Source: Flavobacteriales bacterium UBA7666 (GTDB lineage Bacteria > Bacteroidota > Bacteroidia > Flavobacteriales_D > Crocinitomicaceae). Taken from it: a DNA stretch of 64,000 bases. The first letter of the stretch is position 1; each line of letters starts with the position of its first letter. The stretch lies in NCBI GenBank assembly GCA_002483265.1, contig DLHO01000004.1, positions 151,886-215,885 of the forward strand. The letters run 5' to 3'. The notes beneath the pieces are model-generated. The model was not told the origin of the DNA, did not search any database, and saw only the letters and a program-made list of their open reading frames with translations. The position numbers were made by a program, and so were the translations under genes. This document shows, one piece after another, positions 24,057 to 34,677 of this stretch.

Positions 24057-25601
24057 ATGAAAAAACTGTTGTTTATCGGTTTAATTGGGGCCTTCATTGC
24101 CTCTTGTAGCTCACGTAGTGGCCACTTGACGGGGACATTAGGTCGTAGAGTCTATCAACCTGAGATTCCTCTTGGAATGGTTTATGTTCCATCAGGCTCC
24201 TACATCATGGGAGAAAATGATCAGGACGTTCCTTTCTTGCACCAAACACGTGCAAAGACGGTATCTGTTCAGGCGTTTTATATTGACCAAACTGAAATCA
24301 CGAATAACGAGTATCGTCAATTCGTGGATTGGGTTAGAGACTCCATGGCTCGTGAACGTATTTATTCCGGATTAGAGGAAGACGAAGAGTCATCACGCTA
24401 CATCAACTACAGTGATATGTATTTTGATGAAGGTGCTTTGGAGATGGTTGAATTTGAACCTTCCGATCGTGACGTCAATCGTGCACAATTCTCATTGAAC
24501 TGGGATCGTAGATTTGCTTACGACGACCCGGATCTATTGCCTTTGTTAGCAGATATGTATTATCCGCAGCCTGAGCGTTTCTACAAACGTCGTCAATTGG
24601 ATACTCGAAAATTGAATTTCAAGTATTACTGGATCGACTTAAGAGAAGCTGCACAGAGAGGTCGTATTGAGATCGTTCACAATGGAGTGGATAAAGATGG
24701 TAATGAAATCAGTCCGGAACACCGTGACTTGAATACACCTCCGCATCCGTTTACTGAAGAACCTCAAGGTTTAGATAAAGATTTAAGTTACTTCAATAAA
24801 AAAGGTCAGAGCACGGGTCTTCGTGGACATGAGAATCGTCAAAGATTTATCATCGATGAGGAAATTAACGTGTATCCTGATACCTTGGTTTGGGTGCGTG
24901 ATTTTACTTACGCATTCCACGATCCAATGACGAATATGTATTTCTGGCACCCTGCTTACGATAACTATCCGGTTATTGGTATTACTTGGGTACAGGCTAA
25001 AGCATTTTCAGTTTGGAGAACTCAATTGTTGAATAGTTGGTTGCAGGCGATGGGAGATTTATTTGTGAATGATTTCCGTTTGCCAACTGAAGCTGAATGG
25101 GAAAGAGCTGCTCGCGGTGATTTGAATAACTCTCCATACCCTTGGGGTGGACCATATATCCGTAATCAAAGTGGATGTTTCCTTGGAAACTTTAAGCCAA
25201 TGAGAGGTCGTTATTTTGAGGACGGTGGTTTCCATACGGTGAAAGCATATTCTTACAATCCAAATGGATGGGGTCTTTATTGTATGGCTGGTAACGTTTC
25301 AGAATGGTGTGAAACAGCTTATGACGAAGCAATGTATGAGTTCTCTCATGACTTAAATACTGAGTACAGATATGATGCAATGGACTGGGATCCGCCAGCA
25401 ATGAAACGTAAAGTTATTCGCGGTGGTTCTTGGAAAGATGTTGGTTACTATTTGCAAACTTCAACTCGTACATACGAGTATCAAGATACGGCTAAGTCGT
25501 ACGTCGGATTCCGAAATGTGGCAACACACTTAGGTCGCGGTGGACGTGAATTCTCAAAAGAGGGTGGCGAAGAAATTCGTAGCGATATCCAACTTCGCTA
25601 G
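24057..25601 (+). CDS. gldK: T9SS ring lipoprotein GldK
   Basis: An outer-membrane lipoprotein of 514 residues (PorK equivalent), which with GldN forms the large periplasmic ring of the T9SS. The lipoprotein signal ends IASC with Cys at residue 17. The body carries a formylglycine-generating-enzyme-like (FGE-sulfatase) fold: MVYVPSGSYIMGEND, QAFYIDQTEITNNEY, FRLPTEAEWERAARG and MAGNVSEWCETAYD, ending GGSWKDVGYY. It has a long insertion (about residues 110-290) typical of GldK. It is followed after 62 bases by gldL. Confidence 0.97.
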   Translation: MKKLLFIGLIGAFIASCSSRSGHLTGTLGRRVYQPEIPLGMVYVPSGSYIMGENDQDVPFLHQTRAKTVSVQAFYIDQTEITNNEYRQFVDWVRDSMARERIYSGLEEDEESSRYINYSDMYFDEGALEMVEFEPSDRDVNRAQFSLNWDRRFAYDDPDLLPLLADMYYPQPERFYKRRQLDTRKLNFKYYWIDLREAAQRGRIEIVHNGVDKDGNEISPEHRDLNTPPHPFTEEPQGLDKDLSYFNKKGQSTGLRGHENRQRFIIDEEINVYPDTLVWVRDFTYAFHDPMTNMYFWHPAYDNYPVIGITWVQAKAFSVWRTQLLNSWLQAMGDLFVNDFRLPTEAEWERAARGDLNNSPYPWGGPYIRNQSGCFLGNFKPMRGRYFEDGGFHTVKAYSYNPNGWGLYCMAGNVSEWCETAYDEAMYEFSHDLNTEYRYDAMDWDPPAMKRKVIRGGSWKDVGYYLQTSTRTYEYQDTAKSYVGFRNVATHLGRGGREFSKEGGEEIRSDIQLR

Positions 25602-25663
25602 GAATAAACAACAAACAATTACAAAACAATAAATTTGGTTAAACCTAAAAAACAAAGAAAACT

Positions 25664-26488
25664 ATGAAACCAGGAAGTAAAGGATGGAAAAAGTTTATGG
25701 CGAAATTATACGGTTTCGGTGCGGCAGTCGTAATCGTTGGAGCCTTATTTAAAATTATGCACTGGCCTTTTGCTGGTCCGATGTTGATTGTCGGATTGAG
25801 TACGGAGGCTGTTATCTTCATCTTCTCGGCATTTGAACCGATTCATGAAGATCCAAATTGGGAGCTTGTTTATCCTGAATTGGCTTTTGCACACAGTGAT
25901 GATTTAGATCACGATGCGTTACCAGCAGCAGGAGGAAGAGGAGGAAGAAATTCTGGAGGTTCTGGAATTACTGAGCACTTAGACAAAATGTTAGAGGAAG
26001 CTAAAATTGATGGTCAATTATTAGAGCGTTTAGGAGACGGGATGCGTCAGTTGGGTGAGAATGCTTCTCAATTGAAAGGTGTAACATCTGCAGCAGCGGC
26101 AACTGACTCTTATGTTTCTTCATTACAAGCGGCATCTGATAAAGTATCTTCTTTATCTGAAGCTTACGAAAGAGCATCAGTTTCTATTTCAGGAATGACT
26201 TCAAATACGCAAGAAGGTGAATCATTCGGTGAGCAAATGCAAAAAGTTTCTAAAAACTTGGCTGCTTTGAACAACGTTTATGAGTTACAATTGAAAGGTT
26301 CTTCTGCTCACTTAGAGGCTACTGAGAAATTCCAAGGTCAAGTAACTGAAATGATGAAGAACTTATCTGATTCAGCTGAAGATACTCGTCTATACAAAGA
26401 GAATATGGCAATGTTGTCTAAAAACTTGACTGACTTGAATGCAGTTTATGGCAACATGTTGAAAGCTATGACAATTTCTAGAGATTAA
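25664..26488 (+). CDS. gldL: T9SS motor protein GldL
   Basis: An inner-membrane protein of 274 residues (PorL equivalent) that with GldM forms the proton-driven rotary motor of the T9SS. Two transmembrane helices occupy about residues 15-33 and 38-57. The second contains an acidic residue, E48, and the loop side has K30 and H33; charged membrane residues like these carry the proton path in this family. The rest is cytoplasmic with Ala/Ser-rich helices, probably coiled coil, and a Gly-rich linker near residue 90. This is the only gldL in the window, although two gldM genes follow. Confidence 0.95.
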   Translation: MKPGSKGWKKFMAKLYGFGAAVVIVGALFKIMHWPFAGPMLIVGLSTEAVIFIFSAFEPIHEDPNWELVYPELAFAHSDDLDHDALPAAGGRGGRNSGGSGITEHLDKMLEEAKIDGQLLERLGDGMRQLGENASQLKGVTSAAAATDSYVSSLQAASDKVSSLSEAYERASVSISGMTSNTQEGESFGEQMQKVSKNLAALNNVYELQLKGSSAHLEATEKFQGQVTEMMKNLSDSAEDTRLYKENMAMLSKNLTDLNAVYGNMLKAMTISRD

Positions 26489-26551
26489 TTTTTAATCGAT
26501 AGATACTTTATTTGAATATTACTAACAAGTAACCAAAAAAATTTAGAAGTC

Positions 26552-28288
<1,737 letters not shown>

Positions 28289-28316
28289 TAAATAAACAAA
28301 TAATAGAGTGTCAATC

Positions 28317-29327
28317 ATGAAACGTTTAGTTCTATTAAGTACCTTGATTGCTGGTTCGTTTTTAACGAATGCGCAAGAAATCAATGGTGGACCAGTGAAT
28401 GTTCCTCAAGCGGATGTAATTGATGGGGTGTATATGACAGAACATATACCTACCAAAAGAATGATTCCGTATGAGTTTGTTCGTGAAGCTGATGTAGTCT
28501 GGAGTCATCGTGTTTGGCGTATGATTGATATGCGTGAAAAAATGAATCATCCGATTTATTTACCGTTTGATTTTCACACTCCATCAGGTCAGTACGTAAG
28601 AAATACAAGCCGTTGGTCTTTGTGGACAATTATGCGTCACCATATCATCAATGGAGATTTGAAAGTGTTTTCACCTTACAACCCATATCAGTTTGATATG
28701 TTAGATGGAGATCAATTCAAGTATCCGGTAGTACCTGAAGCAGGTAAGAATTATTTTACTGATTCTTTATTCCGTGATAAGGTATTCTATTATTTAGGAA
28801 AATTAGGTGCTCAAAGTGATGTTCCTTTGACAAATGAATTCGGAGATCCAATTGAAATTACACTTCCTGATGGAACGATTACTTTCAAGTACCCGCCGGC
28901 AGATACCATGTGGATTGATTCTGAGCAAATTGTTCAGTACCGCATTAAAGAAGACTGGTTCTTCGATAAAGAAAGATCGGTATTGGATGTGCGTATTTTA
29001 GGAATTGCACCAGTTGTATATAGAGAAGAAGTTTCTCCTACAGGTGGTAAAACAATTACTGGAATGGATGAGAAATTCTGGTTGTACTTCCCACATTGTC
29101 GTTACATTTTAGCTAACTATTTTGTGTACAATGAGAAGAATGATGCACAATGGCAAAGTTTCGATGATTTGTTCTGGCAACGTCGCTTCACTAGTTCTAT
29201 CTACCGAGAAAGTAACGTATTTGATCGTGAGATCGATAGTTACAAGACTGGTGTAGATGCGCTAATGGAATCTGAGAAGATTACAGAAGAAATTAGAAAT
29301 TTCGAACACGATGTTTGGAACTTCTAA
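28317..29327 (+). CDS. gldN: T9SS ring protein GldN (first copy)
   Basis: A periplasmic protein of 336 residues (PorN equivalent) that binds GldK and contacts GldM. It has a signal peptide (MKRLVLLSTLIAGSFLTNAQ). Family stretches are READVVWSHRVWRMIDMREKMNHP, DFHTPSGQYVRNT, DGDQFKYPV and KEDWFFDKERSVLDVRILGIAP. The start is the ATG at 28317; an in-frame GTG at 28308 is unlikely. It is only 28 bases after gldM and is followed by a strong terminator at 29344, so the first T9SS operon ends here. Confidence 0.96.
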   Translation: MKRLVLLSTLIAGSFLTNAQEINGGPVNVPQADVIDGVYMTEHIPTKRMIPYEFVREADVVWSHRVWRMIDMREKMNHPIYLPFDFHTPSGQYVRNTSRWSLWTIMRHHIINGDLKVFSPYNPYQFDMLDGDQFKYPVVPEAGKNYFTDSLFRDKVFYYLGKLGAQSDVPLTNEFGDPIEITLPDGTITFKYPPADTMWIDSEQIVQYRIKEDWFFDKERSVLDVRILGIAPVVYREEVSPTGGKTITGMDEKFWLYFPHCRYILANYFVYNEKNDAQWQSFDDLFWQRRFTSSIYRESNVFDREIDSYKTGVDALMESEKITEEIRNFEHDVWNF

Positions 29328-29343
29328 TTGAATCAAAAAATAG

Positions 29344-29379
29344 AAAACCCCGTCTCGGCTTAGCCAAGACGGGGTTTTT
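29344..29379 (+). terminator. Terminator after gldN (CCCCGTCT hairpin)
   Basis: AAACCCCGTCTCGGCT pairs with AGCCAAGACGGGGTTT (one C:A mismatch), followed by a T-run. Its core is nearly the same as that of the terminator at 4301-4339. It separates the main gldKLMN operon from the second gldN. Confidence 0.88.
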
Positions 29380-29447
29380 GTTTATAACTACCTCACTAAC
29401 AAGTGTAACCAATGGCTGTTTTTCGCGCTATCTGAAAAACCCAAGCC

Positions 29448-30446
29448 ATGAAGAGACTTACCTTTATCTTATTTTTTGCGGCAATCTATGATTTGAATGC
29501 CCAATGTGAATCAACGGATTTTATTTCCTCAACACCAACCTTGGATTATCCGTATGTCAAAGAACATATCCTGACCAAGAGAACAGTTCCCTACGAATAC
29601 ATTCGTGAAGCAGATGTTGTGTGGAGCAAACGTGTTTGGCGGGAAATTGATCTGAGAGAGAAAATTAATCACCCCTTGTATTATCCGTTTGATTATCACA
29701 CTCCATCCGGACAATACGTAAGAAACACCAATTGCTGGTCTTTGTGGACCATCATGAGACATCACATTATTCAGGGAGAATTGAAGCTGTTTTCGGCCTA
29801 TAATCCATACCAGTTTGATGTGGTGGATGGAGATCAGTTTAAGTATCCGGTTGCTCCGAGACCAGGTGGGAATTATTGTAACGATTCTCTATTCAGAAAT
29901 GATGTGTTCTATTATCTGGGTAAGTTAGGCCCCGAATCAGATGTTCCCAGATCTACCGTTGATGGACGGGATTCGACGATATGGGTGAACGGCGTAGAAG
30001 AATATGTTTATTTCCCGCGGGACACTTTCTGGATCGACTCTAAGGACATTGTAAAGTACTTGATCAAAGAAGATTGGTTCTTCGATAAAGAACGTTCTGT
30101 AATGGATGTTCGGATAATGGGAATTGCCCCGGTAGTTTTAAAAGAAGAAACTGCACCAAACGGACAAAAAATGATAGCTGGTTTAGAGACAAAGTTTTGG
30201 GTGTATTTCCCTCACTTGAGATACTTGCTCACAAATTATTATGTGTATAATGAGAAAAATGATGCGCAATGGATGAGTTTCGATGATTTATTTTGGAAGC
30301 GAAGATTTTCAAGCACGGTTTATAAAGAAAGCAATGTCTTTGACCGATCAATAGACAGCTATCGAACCGGAGTAGATGCTTTGCAGGAATCTGCTGATAT
30401 TATAGAAAGCATTCGAACCTTTGAACAGGATGTCTGGAATTTCTAA
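29448..30446 (+). CDS. GldN/GldO paralogue (second copy)
   Basis: A periplasmic protein of 332 residues, closely related to GldN over its whole length, with a signal peptide (MKRLTFILFFAAIYDLNAQ). Shared blocks are READVVWSKRVWREIDLREKINHP, HTPSGQYVRNT, DGDQFKYPV and KEDWFFDKERSVMDVRIMGIAP. It differs mainly at the mature N-terminus and in a loop (VPRSTVDGRDSTIWVNGVEE) where GldN has a proline-rich segment. F. johnsoniae also has a gldN paralogue downstream, gldO. Codons are less T-ending than in gldN. It comes after the terminator and so probably has its own promoter or low read-through. Confidence 0.93.
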   Translation: MKRLTFILFFAAIYDLNAQCESTDFISSTPTLDYPYVKEHILTKRTVPYEYIREADVVWSKRVWREIDLREKINHPLYYPFDYHTPSGQYVRNTNCWSLWTIMRHHIIQGELKLFSAYNPYQFDVVDGDQFKYPVAPRPGGNYCNDSLFRNDVFYYLGKLGPESDVPRSTVDGRDSTIWVNGVEEYVYFPRDTFWIDSKDIVKYLIKEDWFFDKERSVMDVRIMGIAPVVLKEETAPNGQKMIAGLETKFWVYFPHLRYLLTNYYVYNEKNDAQWMSFDDLFWKRRFSSTVYKESNVFDRSIDSYRTGVDALQESADIIESIRTFEQDVWNF

Positions 30447-30536
30447 TCATATTTTAGAAGATAACCTTAATTCACTAGATTGCTCATTATTTAAAATCGG
30501 TTTGATCAATTTGCAGATGGGCCGCAATTGTGAAAA

Positions 30537-30559
30537 AGGCATTTTTGCCTACTTTTTTT
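30537..30559 (+). terminator. Terminator after the second gldN
   Basis: AGGCA and TGCCT pair around a short T loop and are followed by a run of seven T. It lies about 90 bases past the stop codon. Confidence 0.6.
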
Positions 30560-30696
30560 GCCTTGGAAGAGGCTGCGTAGCAGGTGAAGACGAGAAGCGA
30601 CAAACGTTAGTGCGAAAGCTTAAGGTAAAGTAGGAGGAAATTGAAGAGTGATGAGGAAGAAGGTTATGCTTTAGGAGAAGAATAATGAATTTTAAT

Positions 30697-30726
30697 AAGA
30701 AATGCCGGTGAAAGCCGGCATTTCTT
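30697..30726 (+). repeat. 12-bp hairpin upstream of the second gldM
   Basis: AAGAAATGCCGG (30697-30708) and CCGGCATTTCTT (30715-30726) pair perfectly around a six-base loop. It has no T-run longer than two. It may be a transcript end or leader structure for the second gldM. Confidence 0.5.
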
Positions 30727-30789
30727 CATTCTGCTTGTTACTTATCGAAGAAATACCATTCGATTAGTATAACCTTAAAAATTTAAGTC

Positions 30790-32526
30790 ATGGCAGGAGG
30801 AAAAGAAACCCCAAGACAAAAGATGATCGGAATGATGTACTTAGTACTCACCGCACTTTTGGCATTGAATGTATCCAAAACAATTCTGGATGCTTTCGTT
30901 GCGATCGAAGAGAATACCCAGAAATCAAATGGAATGCAGGTAGATCGTGGATCTGAATTTATTTCAGATGTTTCTGATGAAATAGCTTCAACTCGTGGAA
31001 AAGAGAATGCGGAAAAGCTTCGGAAATTGAAAAAAGTAATGAAGCAAATGCAGCAAGTTGATAAACTTTCTGCGAGTTTGATTCGGGAGATTGATCAGGT
31101 GAAAATGGAACTTCTAAAAGAATCCGGAGAGGAAGTTTCCACTATCAAACCAGATGATATAGAAACCATTATTTGGGAAAAGGGACAAAATAGCAGACCC
31201 ACACGAATGAATCTCATGGCCGTTCAGGCAAAAGATCAATACGATATTCCTATGCATATCTTAATTGGCGATGATATCAAGAATCCAACAGGAAAAGGGA
31301 AGACAATCTGGAATGATTACAATGGATTCCGCTCGAAATTAATCCAAACGATGGGAACTTACAAAGAAGGAAAGAATTCGTATTCAATTAATCCGAAAGC
31401 GATCAATACGTTTAAAGATAATACTGATCTAAAGAAACAGGTTGAACGAATGCTTCAATCATCAAAAGCAAACTTGAGAGATGACGAAGAGATACTTGCA
31501 TCGATTTACATGAATTTGACAAAACCGGAGCGTGTTACCCAAAATGACATTTCCGGAGTTCATTGGATCGGACAAACATTCGATCATGCACCGCTTGTTG
31601 CTGCTTTGGCTTCATTGTCTTCCATGCAGCAAGATGTTCTTTCCGCTCGGTCATTGGCTTTGGCTCATTTGAAAACAAAGGTTTCCGTTGGAGAATATTC
31701 CTTTAATAAAATAGTAGGATTGGTTTACGGACCCGAAATTGCAAATAGCGGAGATGAAGTTCAGCTGAATGTGATGATGGCCGCTTTTGATTCCGATAAT
31801 CAGCCGACAGTAACTTATAATGGAACTTCTTTCCGGGGAACTGAAGGAAAAGGATTGATCAAAACAAAAGTTGGATCCGGAACTGAGATGACGCTAAGTG
31901 GAACGGTTTCCATTAAGAACAAATCGGGGATCGAGAAAAAGGAGAACTGGACACATACGATCAAAATCATGAAACCGCAAGGAACTGTTTCACTTCCGCA
32001 ATTGAATGTGTTGTATAAAGGATACAATAACAGAATTGAAGGTGTCGCATCCGGATATGACAAAACAGAATTGATTGGAGGCGGGGTAACCCTCACAAAA
32101 GATGGAAGTCAGCACATTGCAAGAGTAACAACAAGTGGCAAAACTGCAACAATTGATGTGTACGGAGTAAATTCAGTTTCGAAAAAGAGGGTCAAACTCG
32201 GATCTTTTCCATTTCGGGTAATGTCTCTGCCGGATCCGGATTTTTTCTTTGGAGCAGCTGAGGTTGGAGGTAAAGTTCCACCCGGTGAATCACGTTTGTT
32301 TGCCCGATATAAAAATAGTCCCCTGGATGCGAAATTTGATGTTCTGAGCTGGGAGTTGAGTACAAATAACAGCCAAAGACCAGAAAGAGGAAAAGGAAAT
32401 CAACTTTCCGTTGATGGCTTAAAACTGATCAAACAAGCCAAACCCGGAAGTATCATCAGTTTCAGATTGGAGTATATGGGCCCTGATAAAGTTCTTAAGC
32501 GAAAACTGGTTTCATTTGTAGTGTAA
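30790..32526 (+). CDS. GldM paralogue (second copy)
   Basis: A protein of 578 residues, exactly the length of the first GldM and clearly homologous end to end. The N-terminal 40 residues, including the transmembrane helix, are almost identical (MAGGKETPRQKMIGMMYLVL), so it should fit the same GldL. The helical segment at about residues 45-110, the surface of the beta domains near residue 345 (TYNGTSFRGTEGKGLIK) and the final D4 domain differ more. Conserved blocks remain (VQAKDQYDIPMH, THTIKIMKPQGTVSLP, LNVLYKGYNN). Codon endings are more mixed than in the first copy. No second gldL or gldK is present. A terminator follows. Confidence 0.94.
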   Translation: MAGGKETPRQKMIGMMYLVLTALLALNVSKTILDAFVAIEENTQKSNGMQVDRGSEFISDVSDEIASTRGKENAEKLRKLKKVMKQMQQVDKLSASLIREIDQVKMELLKESGEEVSTIKPDDIETIIWEKGQNSRPTRMNLMAVQAKDQYDIPMHILIGDDIKNPTGKGKTIWNDYNGFRSKLIQTMGTYKEGKNSYSINPKAINTFKDNTDLKKQVERMLQSSKANLRDDEEILASIYMNLTKPERVTQNDISGVHWIGQTFDHAPLVAALASLSSMQQDVLSARSLALAHLKTKVSVGEYSFNKIVGLVYGPEIANSGDEVQLNVMMAAFDSDNQPTVTYNGTSFRGTEGKGLIKTKVGSGTEMTLSGTVSIKNKSGIEKKENWTHTIKIMKPQGTVSLPQLNVLYKGYNNRIEGVASGYDKTELIGGGVTLTKDGSQHIARVTTSGKTATIDVYGVNSVSKKRVKLGSFPFRVMSLPDPDFFFGAAEVGGKVPPGESRLFARYKNSPLDAKFDVLSWELSTNNSQRPERGKGNQLSVDGLKLIKQAKPGSIISFRLEYMGPDKVLKRKLVSFVV

Positions 32527-32540
32527 ATTGAATCAATTAG

Positions 32541-32585
32541 AAAAAGTAGGGCGGAATCCGCCGCAGCGGATCGCCCCTACTTTTA
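32541..32585 (+). terminator. Terminator after the second gldM
   Basis: AAAAGTAGGGCGGAATCCG folds onto CGGATCGCCCCTACTTTT with one or two bulges, followed by TTTT. It ends the T9SS region. Confidence 0.75.
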
Positions 32586-32646
32586 TTCAATTATTTAAAC
32601 TGTTTGAACTTATACCTTTTCCTTTCTAACTTTCTAAGACTTTGTC

Positions 32647-32654
32647 TACCTTTG
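32647..32654 (+). promoter_or_regulatory. Candidate -7 box (TACCTTTG) three bases before the ABC-F start
   Basis: An exact TAnnTTTG match that ends three bases before the ATG at 32658. If used, the transcript would begin at or next to the start codon. Confidence 0.45.
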
Positions 32655-32657
32655 CAC

Positions 32658-34592
32658 ATGCTTGTTTTGGAAAAATTGGGAGTGCATTTCCCACAAGGTT
32701 ATTTATTTGAGGAATGTTCTGCTCAGGTTAATCAAGGAGATCGAATTGGTTTAGTGGGTAAAAATGGTGCGGGAAAATCGACACTTTTACGATTAATTGC
32801 TCAGACAGAAAAACCTACAGATGGTCAAATTCATCGTCAGAAAGGTTTGGAAGTAGGTTTTTTGACTCAGGATATCGTTATTGATACCAAACAAAGCGTT
32901 TTTGATTACCTGTTTTTTTCCAATGAACAATTGAATCATCTGAGAAAACACATTGAGGAAATTAACCAGCAACTGACAACACGGGAAGATTATGAATCCG
33001 AATCGTATCTGGAGTTGTTGAATGACCTGAATGCGACCAATGATTTATTCAATATCCACGATGGATTTCAATGGGAGGAAAAAATCGCATCTGTTTTAGA
33101 CGGATTAGGTTTCCAAAAAGATGATTTTGAAAAACCCTTGAATTCGTTTTCAGGCGGGTGGAAAATGAGAGCTGAATTAGCTAAGATTTTAGTAAACCGT
33201 CCCAATTTGCTTCTTCTGGATGAGCCTACAAACCATTTGGATATTGTTTCGATTCAATGGTTAGAGAATTACCTGACGAAATTTGAAGGTGCAGTTATTG
33301 TTATTTCCCACGACAGATTGTTTCTGGATAATGTAACAAACAGAACCTGGGAGATTTCTTTCGGAAAAATCCTAGATTTCCCTTATCCATATTCGAAATA
33401 CAAAGAATTAAGAGCAGAAGAATTGGAACGTTTAGCTGATGCAAAAAAGCAGCAAGACAAAGACATCAAACAAACTCAGGTATTGATTGATAAGTTCCGT
33501 GCTAAAAAGAATAAAGCAGCATTTGCGCAATCATTGATTAAAAAGTTAGATCGCACTGAGCGAATCGAAATTGAAAGCGATGCGGTCGCAAGAATGAATA
33601 TTTTCTTTCCCTTAAATGTTCAACCCGGAAAATGGGTGCTTGAAATGGAGCATTTAGGGAAAAGCTATGGACCAAGAACCTTATTTAAAGACATTTCAAT
33701 TACAGTCGGAAGAGGAGAAAAAATTGCACTTCTCGGACCGAACGGAGTAGGTAAATCTACTTTGTTTAAATGTTTGACGAAAGAAATTGATTTTGAGGGA
33801 AAAGTAGAATTCGGTCACAATGTGAAGATCACCTATTTTGCACAGGATCAGGCAGAGCGTTTGAATAAGAATTTAAGCGTCTATGAAACGGTCGATTTGG
33901 TTGCTTCGGGTGAGGTTCGAAAAGATCTGCGTTCTATTTTAGGAGCATTTTTATTCTCGGGCGAAGACATTGATAAAAAGGTTGGAGTTTTGTCCGGAGG
34001 TGAACGAACTCGTTTGGCTTTGTGCCAATTGCTTTTAAGTCCTTCCAATGTCTTGATTCTGGATGAGCCGACGAATCACTTGGATATTCAGAGCAAGCAG
34101 GTTTTGAAAAGGGCCTTATTGCAATATGAAGGAACGTTCTTAATTGTTTCTCACGACCGGGAGTTTCTAGATGGATTAACGAATCGTATTTGGGATATTG
34201 AGAATCAAACTTTGAAAATTCACCATTTTGGAGTTTACGAATATTTACAGCGTAAAATGGCATCTGTTGCTCCTGCAAAAAAAGTAGAAGCGAAGGTTGT
34301 TCAGAAGGAAGTGGTTGAAGAACCTGTGAAATCACAATCTCAGGAAGAACGTAAGGAGAATAAACGCAAGAAAAACCAGCTGCAAACAAAAGTGAGACAG
34401 CACGAAGAGCGCGTTCAGGAATTGGAAAAGGAGGTGAAAGTATTGGAAGATCAATTGGCAACAATGGATTTCACAGATTCAGTGAAAACAGCTCCCGTAT
34501 TAAAAGCATTTGATGAAGCGAAATCCAAATTGGATTATTATTCGGACTTGTGGATGGAAGCAACGGAAGAATTGGAAAGTATACAGGATTAA
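32658..34592 (+). CDS. ABC-F family ATPase (YdiF/Uup-like)
   Basis: A soluble protein of 644 residues with two ABC ATPase domains and no membrane segment. Domain 1 has GKNGAGKST, the signature FSGGWKMRAELA and LLLLDEPTNHLD; domain 2 has GPNGVGKST, LSGGERTRLALCQLLL and VLILDEPTNHLD. The charged linker between them and the C-terminal coiled coil (about residues 555-640) match ABC-F proteins, which act on the ribosome in translation or resistance. The start is the ATG at 32658; the frame is open from 32604, but the extra residues are not conserved and overlap the -7 box. Confidence 0.92.
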   Translation: MLVLEKLGVHFPQGYLFEECSAQVNQGDRIGLVGKNGAGKSTLLRLIAQTEKPTDGQIHRQKGLEVGFLTQDIVIDTKQSVFDYLFFSNEQLNHLRKHIEEINQQLTTREDYESESYLELLNDLNATNDLFNIHDGFQWEEKIASVLDGLGFQKDDFEKPLNSFSGGWKMRAELAKILVNRPNLLLLDEPTNHLDIVSIQWLENYLTKFEGAVIVISHDRLFLDNVTNRTWEISFGKILDFPYPYSKYKELRAEELERLADAKKQQDKDIKQTQVLIDKFRAKKNKAAFAQSLIKKLDRTERIEIESDAVARMNIFFPLNVQPGKWVLEMEHLGKSYGPRTLFKDISITVGRGEKIALLGPNGVGKSTLFKCLTKEIDFEGKVEFGHNVKITYFAQDQAERLNKNLSVYETVDLVASGEVRKDLRSILGAFLFSGEDIDKKVGVLSGGERTRLALCQLLLSPSNVLILDEPTNHLDIQSKQVLKRALLQYEGTFLIVSHDREFLDGLTNRIWDIENQTLKIHHFGVYEYLQRKMASVAPAKKVEAKVVQKEVVEEPVKSQSQEERKENKRKKNQLQTKVRQHEERVQELEKEVKVLEDQLATMDFTDSVKTAPVLKAFDEAKSKLDYYSDLWMEATEELESIQD

Positions 34593-34596
34593 TATT

Positions 34597-34676
34597 TTGA
34601 GACATTAGACAAAAGATGGGAGACTAAAGACAAATCTGTCTATAGTCTTTTGCCTTCAGTCTTAAAATCTAAGAGG
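34597..34676. repeat. Echo-repeat hairpin between the ABC-F and DUF2797 genes
   Basis: Words of the type AGAC(A/T)nAAGAC repeat on the left (gagacattagacaaaag, gagactaaagac) and their complements on the right (gtctatagtcttttgc, cagtctta). Together they form a long imperfect hairpin that fills the gap. Confidence 0.45.
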
Positions 34677-34677
34677 G

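Larger units (their letters stand above)
30447..30789. other. 343-base gap between second gldN and second gldM
   Basis: The first part holds a short hairpin with a strong T-run (AGGCATTTTTGCCT, then T, 30537-30559), a likely terminator of the second gldN. Next comes a G+C-richer stretch (about 30560-30650) with no convincing gene on either strand. A 12-bp hairpin (AAGAAATGCCGG with CCGGCATTTCTT, 30697-30726) follows, then about 60 bases of AT-rich DNA up to the second gldM. A 70-codon open frame beginning inside the second gldN was not accepted. Confidence 0.6.

Noticed and set aside
30421..30633. A 70-codon plus-strand frame overlapping the end of the second gldN
   Set aside because: It starts inside gldN2, runs through a terminator-like hairpin, and has no recognisable protein features.
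30447..30789. A hidden second gldL between the two gldN/gldM paralogues
   Set aside because: No frame with two transmembrane helices or the GldL N-terminus exists in the gap; it is too short for gldL.
33934..34464. A 176-codon minus-strand frame
   Set aside because: It lies wholly antisense to the well-supported ABC-F gene; its composition reflects the reverse of that coding frame.
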